From Pseudomonas sp. Z8(2022) (GTDB taxonomy: Bacteria; Pseudomonadota; Gammaproteobacteria; Pseudomonadales; Pseudomonadaceae): a DNA stretch of 64,000 nucleotides. Within the stretch, counting starts at the first letter, position 1, and every line of letters starts with the position of its first letter. The notes beneath the pieces are model-generated. The model was not told the origin of the DNA, made no database searches, and saw only the letters and a program-made list of their open reading frames with translations. The stretch is taken from contig NZ_CP107549.1 of assembly GCF_025837155.1 (NCBI RefSeq), positions 868,001-932,000 of the forward strand. The letters are read 5' to 3'. Below, piece by piece: positions 48,735 through 63,112 of this stretch. The position numbers and the translations under genes were made by a program.

Positions 48735-49883
48735 TTGACTAAGCCAGCCCCCAAACCTGCCATTTTAGCCCTTGCTGACGGCAGCATCTTTCGCGGCGAT
48801 TCCATTGGGGCCGATGGCCAGACCATCGGTGAGGTGGTGTTCAACACCGCCATGACCGGCTATCAGGAAATCCTCACCGATCCTTCCTATGCCCAGCAGA
48901 TCGTTACCCTGACCTATCCGCACATCGGCAACACCGGTACCACGCCGGAAGATGCCGAGTCCAACCGCGTATGGGCTGCTGGTCTGATCATCCGCGACCT
49001 GCCGCTGATCTCCAGCAACTGGCGTGACAAGCAGCCGCTGGACGAGTATCTGAAGGAGAACGGCACCGTCGCCATCGCCGGCATCGATACCCGTCGCCTG
49101 ACCCGCATCCTGCGTGAGAAGGGCTCGCAGAACGGCTGCATTCTGGTCGGCGATGACGCCACCGAAGAAAAGGCGCTGGAACTGGCGCGCAGCTTCCCCG
49201 GCTTGAAAGGCATGGACCTGGCCAAGGAAGTCACCTGCGACAAGCCTTACGAGTGGCGCTCCAGCGTGTGGAATCTGGAAAGCGACAGTCACCCGGAAAT
49301 CGCCGCTGCCGATCTGCCGTATCACGTCGTCGCCTACGACTACGGCGTGAAGCTGAACATCCTGCGCATGCTGGTGGCCCGCGGTTGCCGCCTGACCGTG
49401 GTGCCGGCGCAGACTCCGGCCAGTGAAGTGCTGGCGTTGAATCCCGATGGCGTATTCCTCTCCAACGGCCCTGGTGACCCCGAGCCGTGCGACTATGCGA
49501 TCAAGGCGATCAAGGAAATCCTGGAAACCGACATCCCGGTATTCGGCATCTGCCTCGGTCACCAGTTGCTGGCCCTGGCCTCCGGCGCCAAGACCCTGAA
49601 GATGGGTCACGGTCACCACGGTGCCAACCACCCGGTACAGGATCTCGATACCGGCGTGGTGATGATCACCAGCCAGAACCACGGTTTCGCCGTGGACGAG
49701 AACAGCCTGCCGAGCAACCTGCGTCCGATCCACAAGTCGCTGTTCGACGGCACCCTGCAGGGCATCGAACGTACCGACAAGGATGCCTTCAGCTTCCAGG
49801 GGCATCCCGAGGCGAGCCCGGGGCCGCACGATGTGGCCCCGCTGTTCGACCGCTTCATCGAAGCCATGGCCAAGCGCCGCTAA
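48735..49883 (+). CDS. carA: Carbamoyl-phosphate synthase small subunit
   Basis: The glutaminase subunit, 382 aa, which feeds ammonia to CarB for arginine and pyrimidine synthesis. Seen: an N-terminal domain with [20 protein letters not shown], the catalytic Cys273 in [10 protein letters not shown], and His357/Glu359 in GHPEASPG. I choose TTG at 48735 as start: GGAGGT precedes it and it gives the normal N-terminus ([16 protein letters not shown]); an upstream ATG would start inside the terminator. carB follows after 36 bases. Confidence 0.95.
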   Translation: MTKPAPKPAILALADGSIFRGDSIGADGQTIGEVVFNTAMTGYQEILTDPSYAQQIVTLTYPHIGNTGTTPEDAESNRVWAAGLIIRDLPLISSNWRDKQPLDEYLKENGTVAIAGIDTRRLTRILREKGSQNGCILVGDDATEEKALELARSFPGLKGMDLAKEVTCDKPYEWRSSVWNLESDSHPEIAAADLPYHVVAYDYGVKLNILRMLVARGCRLTVVPAQTPASEVLALNPDGVFLSNGPGDPEPCDYAIKAIKEILETDIPVFGICLGHQLLALASGAKTLKMGHGHHGANHPVQDLDTGVVMITSQNHGFAVDENSLPSNLRPIHKSLFDGTLQGIERTDKDAFSFQGHPEASPGPHDVAPLFDRFIEAMAKRR

Positions 49884-49919
49884 GCCTCGCCGACTGACCC
49901 AAGGATTCGAGTAAAGAAC

Positions 49920-53137
<3,218 letters not shown>

Positions 53138-53141
<4 letters not shown>

Positions 53142-53614
53142 ACAAGTACCCCATGACCGTCCAGGGCGCCCGCGCCCTGGAAGAAGAGCTGGCGCATCTG
53201 ACCAAGGTGCGTCGTCCCGCACTCAGCCAGGCGATTGCCGAGGCTCGTGAACTGGGCGATCTCAAGGAAAACGCCGAGTACCATGCCGCGCGTGAAGAGC
53301 AGGGCATGGTCGAGGCGCGCGTGCGTGATATCGAAGGTCGTCTGCAGAATGCAGTGATCATCGACGTTACCACCATCGAGCACACCGGCAAGGTGATCTT
53401 CGGTACCACCGTGGAGATCGCCAACGTCGAAACCGATGAAAGCGTGACCTACCAGATCGTTGGCGAAGATGAAGCCGACATCAAGCAGGGCAAGATTTCC
53501 GTCGGTTCGCCCATCGCCCGTGCCCTGGTAGGCAAGAGCGAGGGTGACGTGGTTGGCGTCCAGACGCCCAGTGGCCTGGTCGAGTACGAGATTGTCGAAG
53601 TCCGTCACATCTAA
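53138..53614 (+). CDS. greA: Transcript cleavage factor GreA
   Basis: A 158-aa factor that rescues backtracked RNA polymerase by stimulating transcript cleavage. Seen: the N-terminal coiled coil with the acidic tip ([18 protein letters not shown], Asp/Glu at the tip) and the C-terminal FKBP-like domain ending in [11 protein letters not shown]. The start overlaps the carB stop (ATGA), so greA belongs to the carAB operon, as reported for P. aeruginosa. Confidence 0.98.
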
Positions 53615-54032
53615 GCCGAATCAACCGTCGAGGGCAGCTGCCGTCAGCTGGCAGCTGGCCCAGACCCTCTGGGTCGGCGGTTTGTGGTTGTTGCAGTTCG
53701 TCATTCTGCCGGCCATCGATCAGACCGGTCTGGCCCCTCTGCTGGTGCAGGAGATAGCCGAACGCCTGGTGCCACTGCTGGTTGGTCTGACGGCCGTGTG
53801 CGTAGCACTGCAGGCCTTTGCCCTGTTGCGCAGTGAGGGGGTGACAAGCCTGTTGCGGGATATGCGCGGGCAGCTTCTGTTGACCGTTGCGGTCATGGCC
53901 CTGAGCTACTTCGTGGCATTGCAGTACTGGCCCGAGGCCGAATACTGGTTACGCTTCAGCTATCTGGTGATGGCATTCTGCGGGCTGTTGCTGGTGTTAC
54001 AGCCGGTGCCGGGTAAATCGAGCGGCGCCTGA
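53592..54032 (+). CDS. DUF4149 family membrane protein
   Basis: A small integral membrane protein of about 146 aa with four hydrophobic segments (from [20 protein letters not shown] onwards). Function unknown. No ATG lies near the conserved N-terminus; in-frame starts are TTG at 53592 (chosen), GTG at 53571 and GTG at 53544, all inside the end of greA. So it overlaps greA by at least 23 bases and is probably translated by coupling. The product is confident; the start is not. Confidence 0.75.
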   Translation: MSKSVTSKPNQPSRAAAVSWQLAQTLWVGGLWLLQFVILPAIDQTGLAPLLVQEIAERLVPLLVGLTAVCVALQAFALLRSEGVTSLLRDMRGQLLLTVAVMALSYFVALQYWPEAEYWLRFSYLVMAFCGLLLVLQPVPGKSSGA

Positions 54033-54038
54033 CGTCCA

Positions 54039-54057
54039 GCGTGCAGGCGCTGCACGC
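54039..54057. repeat. Palindromic hairpin between converging genes
   Basis: GCGTGCAG and CTGCACGC with a three-base loop, between DUF4149 and yhbY. No T-tract; perhaps a weak bidirectional terminator or a 3'-end stabiliser. Confidence 0.55.
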
Positions 54058-54062
54058 AGCCG

Positions 54063-54374
54063 TCAGCCCTGGTGGCGAATCACGTTGGACAGGTTGCGAT
54101 TCGGCTTGGGGTTCTTGCGATAGAGCAGAGCGACCTTGCCGATCGACTGCACCAGCTCGGCACGGCCGGCTTCGCACAGGGCGGCAATGGCAGCCTGGCG
54201 ATCTTCGCGCTCGGCGAGACGCAGCTGCACCTTGATCAGTTCGTGATCGTTCAGGGCGCGGTCCAGTTCGGCCAGCACGCCCTCGGTCAAACCATTGTCA
54301 GCCACGATCAATACGGGTTTCAGGTGGTGGCCGATAGATTTGAATTGTTTCTTCTGCTCCTGAGTGAGCGGCAT
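54063..54374 (-). CDS. yhbY: Ribosome assembly RNA-binding protein YhbY
   Basis: A 103-aa CRM-domain protein that associates with pre-50S particles. Seen: LTQEQKKQFKSIGHHLKPVL, GLTEGVLAELDRALNDHELIKV and the RNA-binding GxxG-like loop before VQSIGKVALLYRKNPKPN. It is divergent from rlmE, another 50S-assembly gene, an arrangement shared by many gammaproteobacteria. Confidence 0.95.
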   Translation of the reverse strand: MPLTQEQKKQFKSIGHHLKPVLIVADNGLTEGVLAELDRALNDHELIKVQLRLAEREDRQAAIAALCEAGRAELVQSIGKVALLYRKNPKPNRNLSNVIRHQG

Positions 54375-54464
54375 AATCGTTAGTACCTAATTCGGTCTGG
54401 AAAACGGCGCCTATCTTACCCGAGCCCGCGCAGTTATTCATGACCCGTTGAGTTCGAGGTTTCA

Positions 54465-55088
54465 GTGGCACGTTCCAAGACCAGCCAGCGTTGGCTGAAA
54501 GAACATTTCGACGATCCCTACGTGAAGATGGCGCAGAAGGACGGTTATCGTTCGCGCGCCAGCTACAAGCTGCTGGAAATTCAGGAGAAGGATCGCATCC
54601 TGCGCCCCGGCATGACCGTGGTCGACCTCGGCGCCGCGCCAGGTGGCTGGTCGCAGGTCACCAGCCGGGTTATCGGCGACAAGGGGCGCCTGATCGCCTC
54701 GGACATTCTGGAAATGGACGCCATTCCGGACGTCACCTTCATTCAGGGCGACTTTACCGACGACGCGGTATTCGAACGGCTTCTCGAAGCCATCGGGGAT
54801 AATCCGGTCGACCTTGTTATTTCCGACATGGCCCCCAATATGAGTGGGGTAAGAACCGCCGATCAGGCGCGCGCGATGTATCTGTGCGAGCTGGCGCTGG
54901 ATCTGGCAGGACGGGTTTTGCGCCCTGGCGGTGATTTTCTGATCAAGATCTTCCAGGGTGAAGGTTTCGATGCGTACCACAAGCAGGTGCGCGAGACCTT
55001 CGACAAGGTGCAGATGCGCAAGCCGCTGTCGTCGCGCGACCGCTCGCGTGAGCAGTACCTGCTGGCACGAGGTTTCCGCGGGGTGTGA
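54465..55088 (+). CDS. rlmE: 23S rRNA 2'-O-methyltransferase RlmE (FtsJ)
   Basis: Methylates the 2'-OH of U2552 in 23S rRNA late in 50S assembly. The 207-aa protein shows [19 protein letters not shown] at the N-terminus, the SAM site [12 protein letters not shown], the catalytic aspartate in [11 protein letters not shown], and the catalytic lysine in [11 protein letters not shown]. The start is GTG at 54465 (M-A-R-S-K), after CGAGGT. Heat-shock induction is known for ftsJ-ftsH in E. coli; I see no clear sigma32 promoter here. Confidence 0.96.
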   Translation: MARSKTSQRWLKEHFDDPYVKMAQKDGYRSRASYKLLEIQEKDRILRPGMTVVDLGAAPGGWSQVTSRVIGDKGRLIASDILEMDAIPDVTFIQGDFTDDAVFERLLEAIGDNPVDLVISDMAPNMSGVRTADQARAMYLCELALDLAGRVLRPGGDFLIKIFQGEGFDAYHKQVRETFDKVQMRKPLSSRDRSREQYLLARGFRGV

Positions 55089-55252
55089 ATTGAAACGGCT
55101 GGCCGCTGCGCCGGTCTCAATGGCAGAAACCTCATAAAGGGTTACAGACGGTGCCTGCGGGACGCGGGCGTTTGGTGTAAGTTAGGTCGGTATATCATTG
55201 GTCGTCATGGGAAGCCCGCTTCGCCACGAGGCCTGCTTCAGAGGGTAGCTAA

Positions 55253-57175
<1,923 letters not shown>

Positions 57176-57183
57176 GGTTTCAT

Positions 57184-58035
57184 ATGTCCCGACAGCAACA
57201 CCCGAGCCGGCTGCCCTGTGGCAGCCGGCTTCTTGATTTGTCCCGTCCGCAAGTGATGGGCATCCTCAACGTCACTCCCGATTCCTTTTCCGATGGTGGG
57301 CGTTTCACTGCGCGTGATGCTGCGTTGCGTCATGCCGAGCAGATGGTCGCCGCTGGTGCCACACTGATCGATATCGGTGGAGAGTCCACGCGTCCGGGAG
57401 CGCGAAGTGTTTCGCCGACCGAAGAGCTTGAGCGCGTTGCTCCTATGGTCGAGGCCATAGCCCGTGAGTTGGACGTGATCATTTCCGTGGATACCTCGAC
57501 ACCTGCGGTCATGCGCGAAAGCGCAAGGCTGGGAGCGGGGCTGATTAACGATGTCCGTTCCCTGCAGCGTGATGGCGCTCTCGATGCTGCGGCCGATACC
57601 GGCCTGCCGGTGTGCCTGATGCACATGCGTGGCGAGCCGGGCAACATGCAGGACAATCCGCAATATCCGGATATCGTCAGCGAAGTGCGGGACTTTCTCG
57701 TCGAGCGCGTGGCTGCATGCGCGACGGCCGGTATTCCCGCCGAGCGGATCGTGCTCGATCCGGGCTTTGGCTTTGCCAAGACCCTGGAGCACAATTTGCT
57801 CCTGTTCAAACGCATGAATGAGCTCTCTGACCTGGGGCGCCCATTGCTGGTCGGCGTTTCGCGCAAGAGCATGATCGGCAAGGTGCTGGGGCACGAGGTT
57901 GGCGGACGTCTGTACGGCAGCCTGGCGCTGGCGGCCCTGGCGCTTACCAAGGGCGCGCATATTTTGCGTGTGCACGATGTCGCCGAAACGGTGGATGTGG
58001 TGCGCATGATCGCTGCGGTTGAAGCGGCGCAATAA
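57184..58035 (+). CDS. folP: Dihydropteroate synthase
   Basis: Joins p-aminobenzoate to dihydropterin pyrophosphate in folate synthesis; it is the sulfonamide target. The 283-aa protein shows the signatures [16 protein letters not shown] and [12 protein letters not shown], and the C-terminal [11 protein letters not shown]. It follows ftsH by eight bases and precedes glmM by 13 bases, the common proteobacterial ftsH-folP-glmM unit. Confidence 0.97.
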   Translation: MSRQQHPSRLPCGSRLLDLSRPQVMGILNVTPDSFSDGGRFTARDAALRHAEQMVAAGATLIDIGGESTRPGARSVSPTEELERVAPMVEAIARELDVIISVDTSTPAVMRESARLGAGLINDVRSLQRDGALDAAADTGLPVCLMHMRGEPGNMQDNPQYPDIVSEVRDFLVERVAACATAGIPAERIVLDPGFGFAKTLEHNLLLFKRMNELSDLGRPLLVGVSRKSMIGKVLGHEVGGRLYGSLALAALALTKGAHILRVHDVAETVDVVRMIAAVEAAQ

Positions 58036-58048
58036 CAAGGAAAGCGTT

Positions 58049-59386
58049 ATGGCTAGAAAGTACTTCGGCACCGACGGCATTCGGGGGCGCGTCGGGCAGT
58101 TCCCCATTACCCCCGATTTCATGCTCAAGCTCGGTTGGGCGGCTGGAATGGCGTTTCGCAAGCAGGGCAAATGCCGCATTCTGATCGGCAAGGACACGCG
58201 TATCTCCGGCTATATGTTCGAGTCCGCCCTGGAGGCTGGCCTGGCCGCAGCCGGTGCCGATGTGCAGCTGCTGGGGCCGATGCCAACGCCGGCCATTGCC
58301 TATCTCACGCGTACCTTTCAGGGCGATGCCGGCATCGTCATCAGTGCCTCGCACAATCCGCACGATGACAACGGCATCAAGTTCTTTTCCAGCGAAGGCA
58401 CCAAGCTGCCGGATGAGGTGGAACTGATGATCGAGGAACTCCTCGATCAGCCAATGACAGTGGTCGAGTCCGCCGGGATTGGTAAGGCCTCGCGAATCAA
58501 CGACGCCTCTGGTCGCTACATCGAGTTCTGCAAGGGTAGCGTGCCCAGTGGTACCAGCTTCAAGGGGCTGAAGATCGTTATCGACTGTGCCCATGGTGCT
58601 GCCTACAAGGTGGCGCCGAGCGTGTTCCGGGAACTGGGCGCGGAAGTGCGGGTCATCGCGGCGCAGCCCGATGGCCTCAATATCAATGATGGTTGCGGTT
58701 CCACGCACATTGCCGCGCTGCAGGCCGAAGTGGTCGCACAGCAGGCTGATCTGGGGATTGCCTTCGACGGTGATGCCGATCGTGTACTGATGGTCGATCA
58801 GTATGGCGCTGTCGTCGATGGTGATGAGCTGCTGTTCATCATTGCCCGTGATCTGCAGGAGCGGGGCCAGCTGCGCGGTGGTGTGGTCGGTACGCTGATG
58901 AGCAACCTGGGGCTGGAGCTGGCTCTGGCCAACCTGAATATCCCGTTCATTCGCGCCAAGGTCGGTGACCGCTACGTGATCGCCGAGCTGCTGGCGCGCA
59001 ACTGGCAACTGGGTGGCGAAAACTCGGGGCACCTAGTGTGTTTCCAGCACACCACTACCGGCGATGCGATCATCGCTGCTCTTCAGGTGCTGATGGCGCT
59101 CAAGCGTCGTGGCCAGAGCCTGGTCGAAGCGCGCAGCGACCTGAAGAAATGCCCGCAGGTTTTGATCAATGTACGTTTTTCCGGTGCGGTCGATCCGCTT
59201 GAACATCCTTCTGTGAAAGAAGCCTGTGCGCGGGTGACCGAACGCATGGCTGGCCGCGGTCGCGTACTGCTGCGCAAGTCCGGCACCGAGCCGCTTGTCC
59301 GGGTGATGGTCGAGGGCGACGAGGAAAGCTCGGTTCGCGGCTATGCCGATGAATTGGCTAAGATTGTTGCCGAAGTCTGTGCGTGA
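58049..59386 (+). CDS. glmM: Phosphoglucosamine mutase
   Basis: Interconverts glucosamine 6- and 1-phosphate on the way to UDP-GlcNAc. The 445-aa protein has the phosphorylated serine Ser101 in [13 protein letters not shown], the metal-binding DGDADR near 241, the sugar-binding GGENSGH, and the C-terminal [15 protein letters not shown] phosphate site. The start at 58049 follows AAGGAAAG; an earlier ATG overlaps folP and lacks a site. Confidence 0.97.
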   Translation: MARKYFGTDGIRGRVGQFPITPDFMLKLGWAAGMAFRKQGKCRILIGKDTRISGYMFESALEAGLAAAGADVQLLGPMPTPAIAYLTRTFQGDAGIVISASHNPHDDNGIKFFSSEGTKLPDEVELMIEELLDQPMTVVESAGIGKASRINDASGRYIEFCKGSVPSGTSFKGLKIVIDCAHGAAYKVAPSVFRELGAEVRVIAAQPDGLNINDGCGSTHIAALQAEVVAQQADLGIAFDGDADRVLMVDQYGAVVDGDELLFIIARDLQERGQLRGGVVGTLMSNLGLELALANLNIPFIRAKVGDRYVIAELLARNWQLGGENSGHLVCFQHTTTGDAIIAALQVLMALKRRGQSLVEARSDLKKCPQVLINVRFSGAVDPLEHPSVKEACARVTERMAGRGRVLLRKSGTEPLVRVMVEGDEESSVRGYADELAKIVAEVCA

Positions 59387-59451
59387 TTGCGCTTGCTACC
59401 GAGGGTGCTCTTGGGTAACATCTGCGCCCTCTTTGATCGACGAGGTAAAAC

Positions 59452-60207
59452 ATGCGTCGCCCCTTGGTCGCAGGTAACTGGAAAATGCACGGTACCCGCG
59501 CCAGCGTCGCAGAGCTGATCGAAGAGCTGCGTCAGCAGGAATTGCCTGCTGGTGTCGATGTCGCGGTGTTTCCCTCCAGTCTGCATATCGCTCAGGTCGT
59601 CGAAGATCTGAATGGTAGTGCGGTGAAAGTTGGAGCGCAGGATTGCGCGGCGCAAGTGGAGCAGGGGGCCTTGACCGGTGAGCTGGCAGTCAGTCAGTTG
59701 GTCGATGGCGGCTGTGAGCTGGTGCTGGTTGGTCACTCCGAGCGTCGCCTGATTCTGGGTGAGTGCGACGATGTGGTCGTTCGCAAGTTTGCGGCGGTGC
59801 AGGCGGCGGGATTGACTCCTGTGCTCTGTGTCGGCGAGACCCGTGAGCAGCGTGAGGCGAATGCAACGCTGGGTGTGGTGGGTGGCCAGTTGGCCGCGAT
59901 GATCGATACTCTGGGTGTCGATGCGCTGAAGAACGCCGTAGTTGCCTATGAGCCTGTCTGGGCCATCGGCACCGGGTTGACCGCTACGCCTGAGCAGGCT
60001 CAGGAAGTGCATGCGGCTATTCGTGCGCAGGTTGCGCAGTTGGATGCCGAAGTTGCCGGTGGGCTGAGAATTCTTTATGGCGGAAGCGTGAAAGCCGCCA
60101 GTGCAGCCGAGTTGTTCGGTATGCGGGATATCGATGGGGGGCTCGTAGGTGGGGCCTCTCTGAATGCGGATGAATTCGGTGCGATCTGTCGCGCTGCAGG
60201 AAACTGA
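59452..60207 (+). CDS. tpiA: Triose-phosphate isomerase
   Basis: Interconverts dihydroxyacetone phosphate and glyceraldehyde 3-phosphate. The 251-aa protein has the catalytic Lys11 (NWKMHG), His95 (VGHSERR) and Glu167 ([10 protein letters not shown]), exactly as in the family. GAGGTAAA precedes the start. Its third-position GC is lower than that of neighbouring ftsH, with many GGT and GTT codons. Confidence 0.98.
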   Translation: MRRPLVAGNWKMHGTRASVAELIEELRQQELPAGVDVAVFPSSLHIAQVVEDLNGSAVKVGAQDCAAQVEQGALTGELAVSQLVDGGCELVLVGHSERRLILGECDDVVVRKFAAVQAAGLTPVLCVGETREQREANATLGVVGGQLAAMIDTLGVDALKNAVVAYEPVWAIGTGLTATPEQAQEVHAAIRAQVAQLDAEVAGGLRILYGGSVKAASAAELFGMRDIDGGLVGGASLNADEFGAICRAAGN

Positions 60208-60210
60208 AGA

Positions 60211-60588
60211 ATGCTGGAAACAGTCATTGTTGTTCTGCACCTGCTAGGTGCGATCGGTATTGTAGTGCTGGTTTTGCTGCAGCAAGGCAAGGGTGCTGAT
60301 GCGGGTGCGTCGTTCGGTTCGGGTGCTTCGGCAACTGTATTCGGAAGCCAAGGTTCCTCTACCTTTCTGAGTAAGTTTACTGGTATACTCGCCGCAGGTT
60401 TTTTCATTACCAGCTTGGGTTTAGCGTTCTTTGCTAAAGAAAAAGCTGATGCACTGACTCAGGTTGGTCTGCCAGATCCAGCGGTTCTGGAAGTTCAACA
60501 AAAACCGGCGGTCGAAGACGTGCCGGTGCTCGAAGAGCAAGCTCCAGCGTCCGATGCTTCGGATGTGCCGGAGGCTCCAGGGCAATAA
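60211..60588 (+). CDS. secG: Protein-export membrane protein SecG
   Basis: A 125-aa accessory subunit of the SecYEG translocon. Seen: a first membrane helix (about 3-22), the loop [36 protein letters not shown], a second helix (about 52-72), and a Pro/Ala/Glu-rich tail. It starts three bases after tpiA. The tRNALeu gene follows immediately, as in E. coli secG-leuU. Confidence 0.96.
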   Translation: MLETVIVVLHLLGAIGIVVLVLLQQGKGADAGASFGSGASATVFGSQGSSTFLSKFTGILAAGFFITSLGLAFFAKEKADALTQVGLPDPAVLEVQQKPAVEDVPVLEEQAPASDASDVPEAPGQ

Positions 60589-60595
60589 CAGTTTT

Positions 60596-60681
60596 GCCGA
60601 GGTGGTGGAATTGGTAGACACGCTACCTTGAGGTGGTAGTGGCCATAGGCTGTAGGGGTTCGAGTCCCCTCCTCGGTACCA
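60596..60681 (+). tRNA. tRNA-Leu (anticodon GAG)
   Basis: Acceptor stem GCCGAGG with CCTCGGT (one G-T pair), D-arm with TTGGTAGACACGC, anticodon stem CTACC/GGTAG around the loop TTGAGGT (anticodon GAG), a long class II variable arm, T-arm GGGGTTCGAGTCCCC, and an encoded CCA at the 3' end. 86 nt, normal for leucine tRNA. Confidence 0.97.
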
Positions 60682-60685
60682 TACT

Positions 60686-60716
60686 CAAGAAAGCCCGCAG
60701 TTCGCGGGCTTTCTTG
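60686..60716 (+). terminator. Intrinsic terminator after tRNA-Leu
   Basis: CAAGAAAGCCCGC pairs with GCGGGCTTTCTTG around a short loop. It ends the ftsH-to-tRNALeu transcript and isolates the initiator tRNA operon. Confidence 0.9.
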
Positions 60717-60778
60717 TTGCTGGAGTGTTTGGTTGACCCTTGCCAGGGGGTAGCCGTATAATTCCGGCCCAGCTTTGA

Positions 60779-60855
<77 letters not shown>

Positions 60856-60863
60856 GTTTCAGC

Positions 60864-60887
60864 AGGCCCCTTTTCAGGGGCTTTTTG
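60864..60887 (+). terminator. Terminator directly after initiator tRNA
   Basis: GCCCC and GGGGC around TTTTCA, followed by TTTTT. An outer TTTCAGC/GCTGAAA pairing could extend it. Confidence 0.75.
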
Positions 60888-60931
60888 TTAGCTGAAAGAC
60901 AGTGTCCACTGACTTTTTCGGTGGATTGAAG

Positions 60932-60958
60932 GGATGGGCGTTTCGCCCATTTTTTATT
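60932..60958 (+). terminator. Second terminator before rimP
   Basis: ATGGGCG and CGCCCAT with a three-base loop, then TTTTTTATTT. It is 27 bases before the rimP GTG start, so transcription of rimP-nusA-infB must either read through it or begin very close to rimP. Confidence 0.8.
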
Positions 60959-60984
60959 TGCACAGCATGCACGAGGGCCGTTAA

Positions 60985-61443
60985 GTGTCGAGCAAGCTAG
61001 AACAGTTGCAGGCCTTGTTGGCCCCGGTAATCGAGGCGCTCGGTTATCAATGTTGGGGCATCGAGTTCCTGTCGCAGGGGCGTCATTCGCTGCTGCGTGT
61101 CTATATCGATAAGGCTGAGGGTATCCTGATCGACGATTGTGAAATCGTCAGCCGTCAGCTCAGTGGTGTGCTCGATGTCGAGGACCCGATTTCCTCGGAG
61201 TACACGCTGGAAGTTTCTTCCCCCGGCATGGATCGTCCGTTGTTCACCCTTGAGCAATTTGCGGCGCATGTCGGTGAACAGGTGAAGATCAAGCTGCGTT
61301 CGCCTTTTGACGGGCGTCGCAACTTCCAGGGCCTCCTTCGCGGTGTGGAGGAGCAGGACGTGGTAGTACAGGTGGATGACCACGAGTATCTGTTGCCGAT
61401 CGATCTGATCGACAAGGCCAATATCATCCCCCGATTTGATTGA
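60985..61443 (+). CDS. rimP: Ribosome maturation factor RimP
   Basis: A 152-aa factor needed for 30S assembly. Seen: [23 protein letters not shown] at the N-terminus (first domain, about 1-80, with [15 protein letters not shown]), and the SH3-like second domain beginning near [13 protein letters not shown]. The start is GTG at 60985 after GAGGG. It opens the rimP-nusA-infB operon. Confidence 0.96.
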   Translation: MSSKLEQLQALLAPVIEALGYQCWGIEFLSQGRHSLLRVYIDKAEGILIDDCEIVSRQLSGVLDVEDPISSEYTLEVSSPGMDRPLFTLEQFAAHVGEQVKIKLRSPFDGRRNFQGLLRGVEEQDVVVQVDDHEYLLPIDLIDKANIIPRFD

Positions 61444-61603
61444 GATGCGGATTCTGCGTCGCTGCCGGGCTACCGACTGTTGGTACCGTTCAGACGACAC
61501 AGATGGCGCGAAGGTAGCGCGGCAGTGCACGTTTCAAGCGCCAATGGCGTGAACGTGACGCAGATTGCGCATAACCAATGGATTGCGAGAGGCGAGGCGT
61601 ACG

Positions 61604-63085
61604 ATGAGCAAAGAAGTACTGCTGGTTGTTGAGTCGGTATCCAATGAAAAGGGTGTACCGGCCGGCGTGATTTTCGAGGCGCTGGAGCTTGCTCTGGCGA
61701 CCGCGACCAAGAAACGTTTCGAGGACGAGGTTGATCTGCGTGTATCGATCAATCGTCAGAACGGTAGCTACGAAACCTTCCGTCGCTGGACCGTGGTCGA
61801 CGAGTCCGAGTTCGAAGATCCTGCCTATCAGCTGACTGAAGACATGCCGCAGGCACTCGAAGCCAACGCCAAGATCGGTGACGTGCTCGAAGAGAAGATC
61901 GAGTCCATCGAGTTCGGTCGTATCGCCGCGCAAACCGCCAAGCAGGTCATCGTGCAGAAAGTGCGTGAGGCCGAACGTGCTCAGGTGGTCGACGCCTACC
62001 GCGAGCGCCTGGGTGAGATCATCTCCGGCACCGTGAAGAAGGTCACCCGCGACAACGTCATCGTGGACTTGGGCAACAACGCCGAGGCCCTGCTGGCCCG
62101 CGAAGACATCATCCCGCGCGAGACTTTCCGTGTTGGCGTGCGTCTGCGAGCCCTGCTCAAGGAAATCCGTACCGAGAACCGCGGCCCGCAGCTGATCCTG
62201 TCGCGCACCGCTCCGGAAATGCTGATCGAGCTGTTCCGCATCGAAGTGCCGGAAATCGCCGAAGGGCTGATCGACGTCAAGGCTGCCTCCCGTGATCCGG
62301 GTTCGCGCGCCAAGATCGCCGTGCGCTCCAAGGACAAGCGTATCGACCCGCAGGGCGCCTGCATCGGCATGCGCGGTTCGCGCGTCCAGGCCGTTTCCGG
62401 CGAACTGGGTGGCGAGCGTGTGGATATCGTGCTGTGGGACGACAACCCCGCGCAGTTTGTGATCAATGCCATGTCGCCGGCTGAAGTGGCTGCGATCATC
62501 GTCGACGAAGATGCCCATGCCATGGACATCGCCGTCGCCGAAGACAACCTGGCGCAGGCCATCGGCCGTGGCGGTCAGAACGTGCGCCTGGCCAGTCAGC
62601 TGACTGGCTGGACGCTAAACGTGATGACCGAAGCGGATATCCAGGCCAAGCAACAGGCAGAAACCGGCGACATCATGCAGTCCTTCATCGACGAGCTGGA
62701 AGTCGACGAAGAACTGGCTCAAGTCCTGGTCGAAGAGGGTTTCACCAGTCTCGAAGAGATTGCCTACGTACCCATGGAAGAAATGCTCAGCATCGATGGC
62801 TTCGACGAGGAGATCGTCAACGAGCTGCGTGCACGGGCCAAGGATCGTCTGCTGACCAAGGCGATCGCCAACGAGGAGAAGTTGGCCGATGCCAAGCCGG
62901 CAGATGATCTGCTGGAACTGGACGGCATGGACAAGGCGCTGGCTATGGAGCTTGCGCTGCGCGGCGTGATTACCCGTGAAGACCTGGCCGAGCAGTCGAT
63001 TGACGACCTGCTCGACATCGACGGCATCGACGAAGAACGTGCCGGCAAGCTGATCATGGCCGCTCGAGCCCACTGGTTCGAATAA
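61604..63085 (+). CDS. nusA: Transcription termination/antitermination factor NusA
   Basis: An RNA polymerase-binding factor of 493 aa acting in pausing, termination and antitermination. Seen: the N-terminal polymerase-binding domain (1-130), an S1 domain (about 135-200), two KH domains (with [20 protein letters not shown] and [17 protein letters not shown]), and two C-terminal acidic repeats, each with an LxxIDG-type core ([12 protein letters not shown] and [12 protein letters not shown]), as in E. coli NusA. GAGG precedes the ATG at 61604. Confidence 0.98.
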   Translation: MSKEVLLVVESVSNEKGVPAGVIFEALELALATATKKRFEDEVDLRVSINRQNGSYETFRRWTVVDESEFEDPAYQLTEDMPQALEANAKIGDVLEEKIESIEFGRIAAQTAKQVIVQKVREAERAQVVDAYRERLGEIISGTVKKVTRDNVIVDLGNNAEALLAREDIIPRETFRVGVRLRALLKEIRTENRGPQLILSRTAPEMLIELFRIEVPEIAEGLIDVKAASRDPGSRAKIAVRSKDKRIDPQGACIGMRGSRVQAVSGELGGERVDIVLWDDNPAQFVINAMSPAEVAAIIVDEDAHAMDIAVAEDNLAQAIGRGGQNVRLASQLTGWTLNVMTEADIQAKQQAETGDIMQSFIDELEVDEELAQVLVEEGFTSLEEIAYVPMEEMLSIDGFDEEIVNELRARAKDRLLTKAIANEEKLADAKPADDLLELDGMDKALAMELALRGVITREDLAEQSIDDLLDIDGIDEERAGKLIMAARAHWFE

Positions 63086-63112
63086 GCGGTTGCGGCCTGA
63101 GGAGAAAGATGC

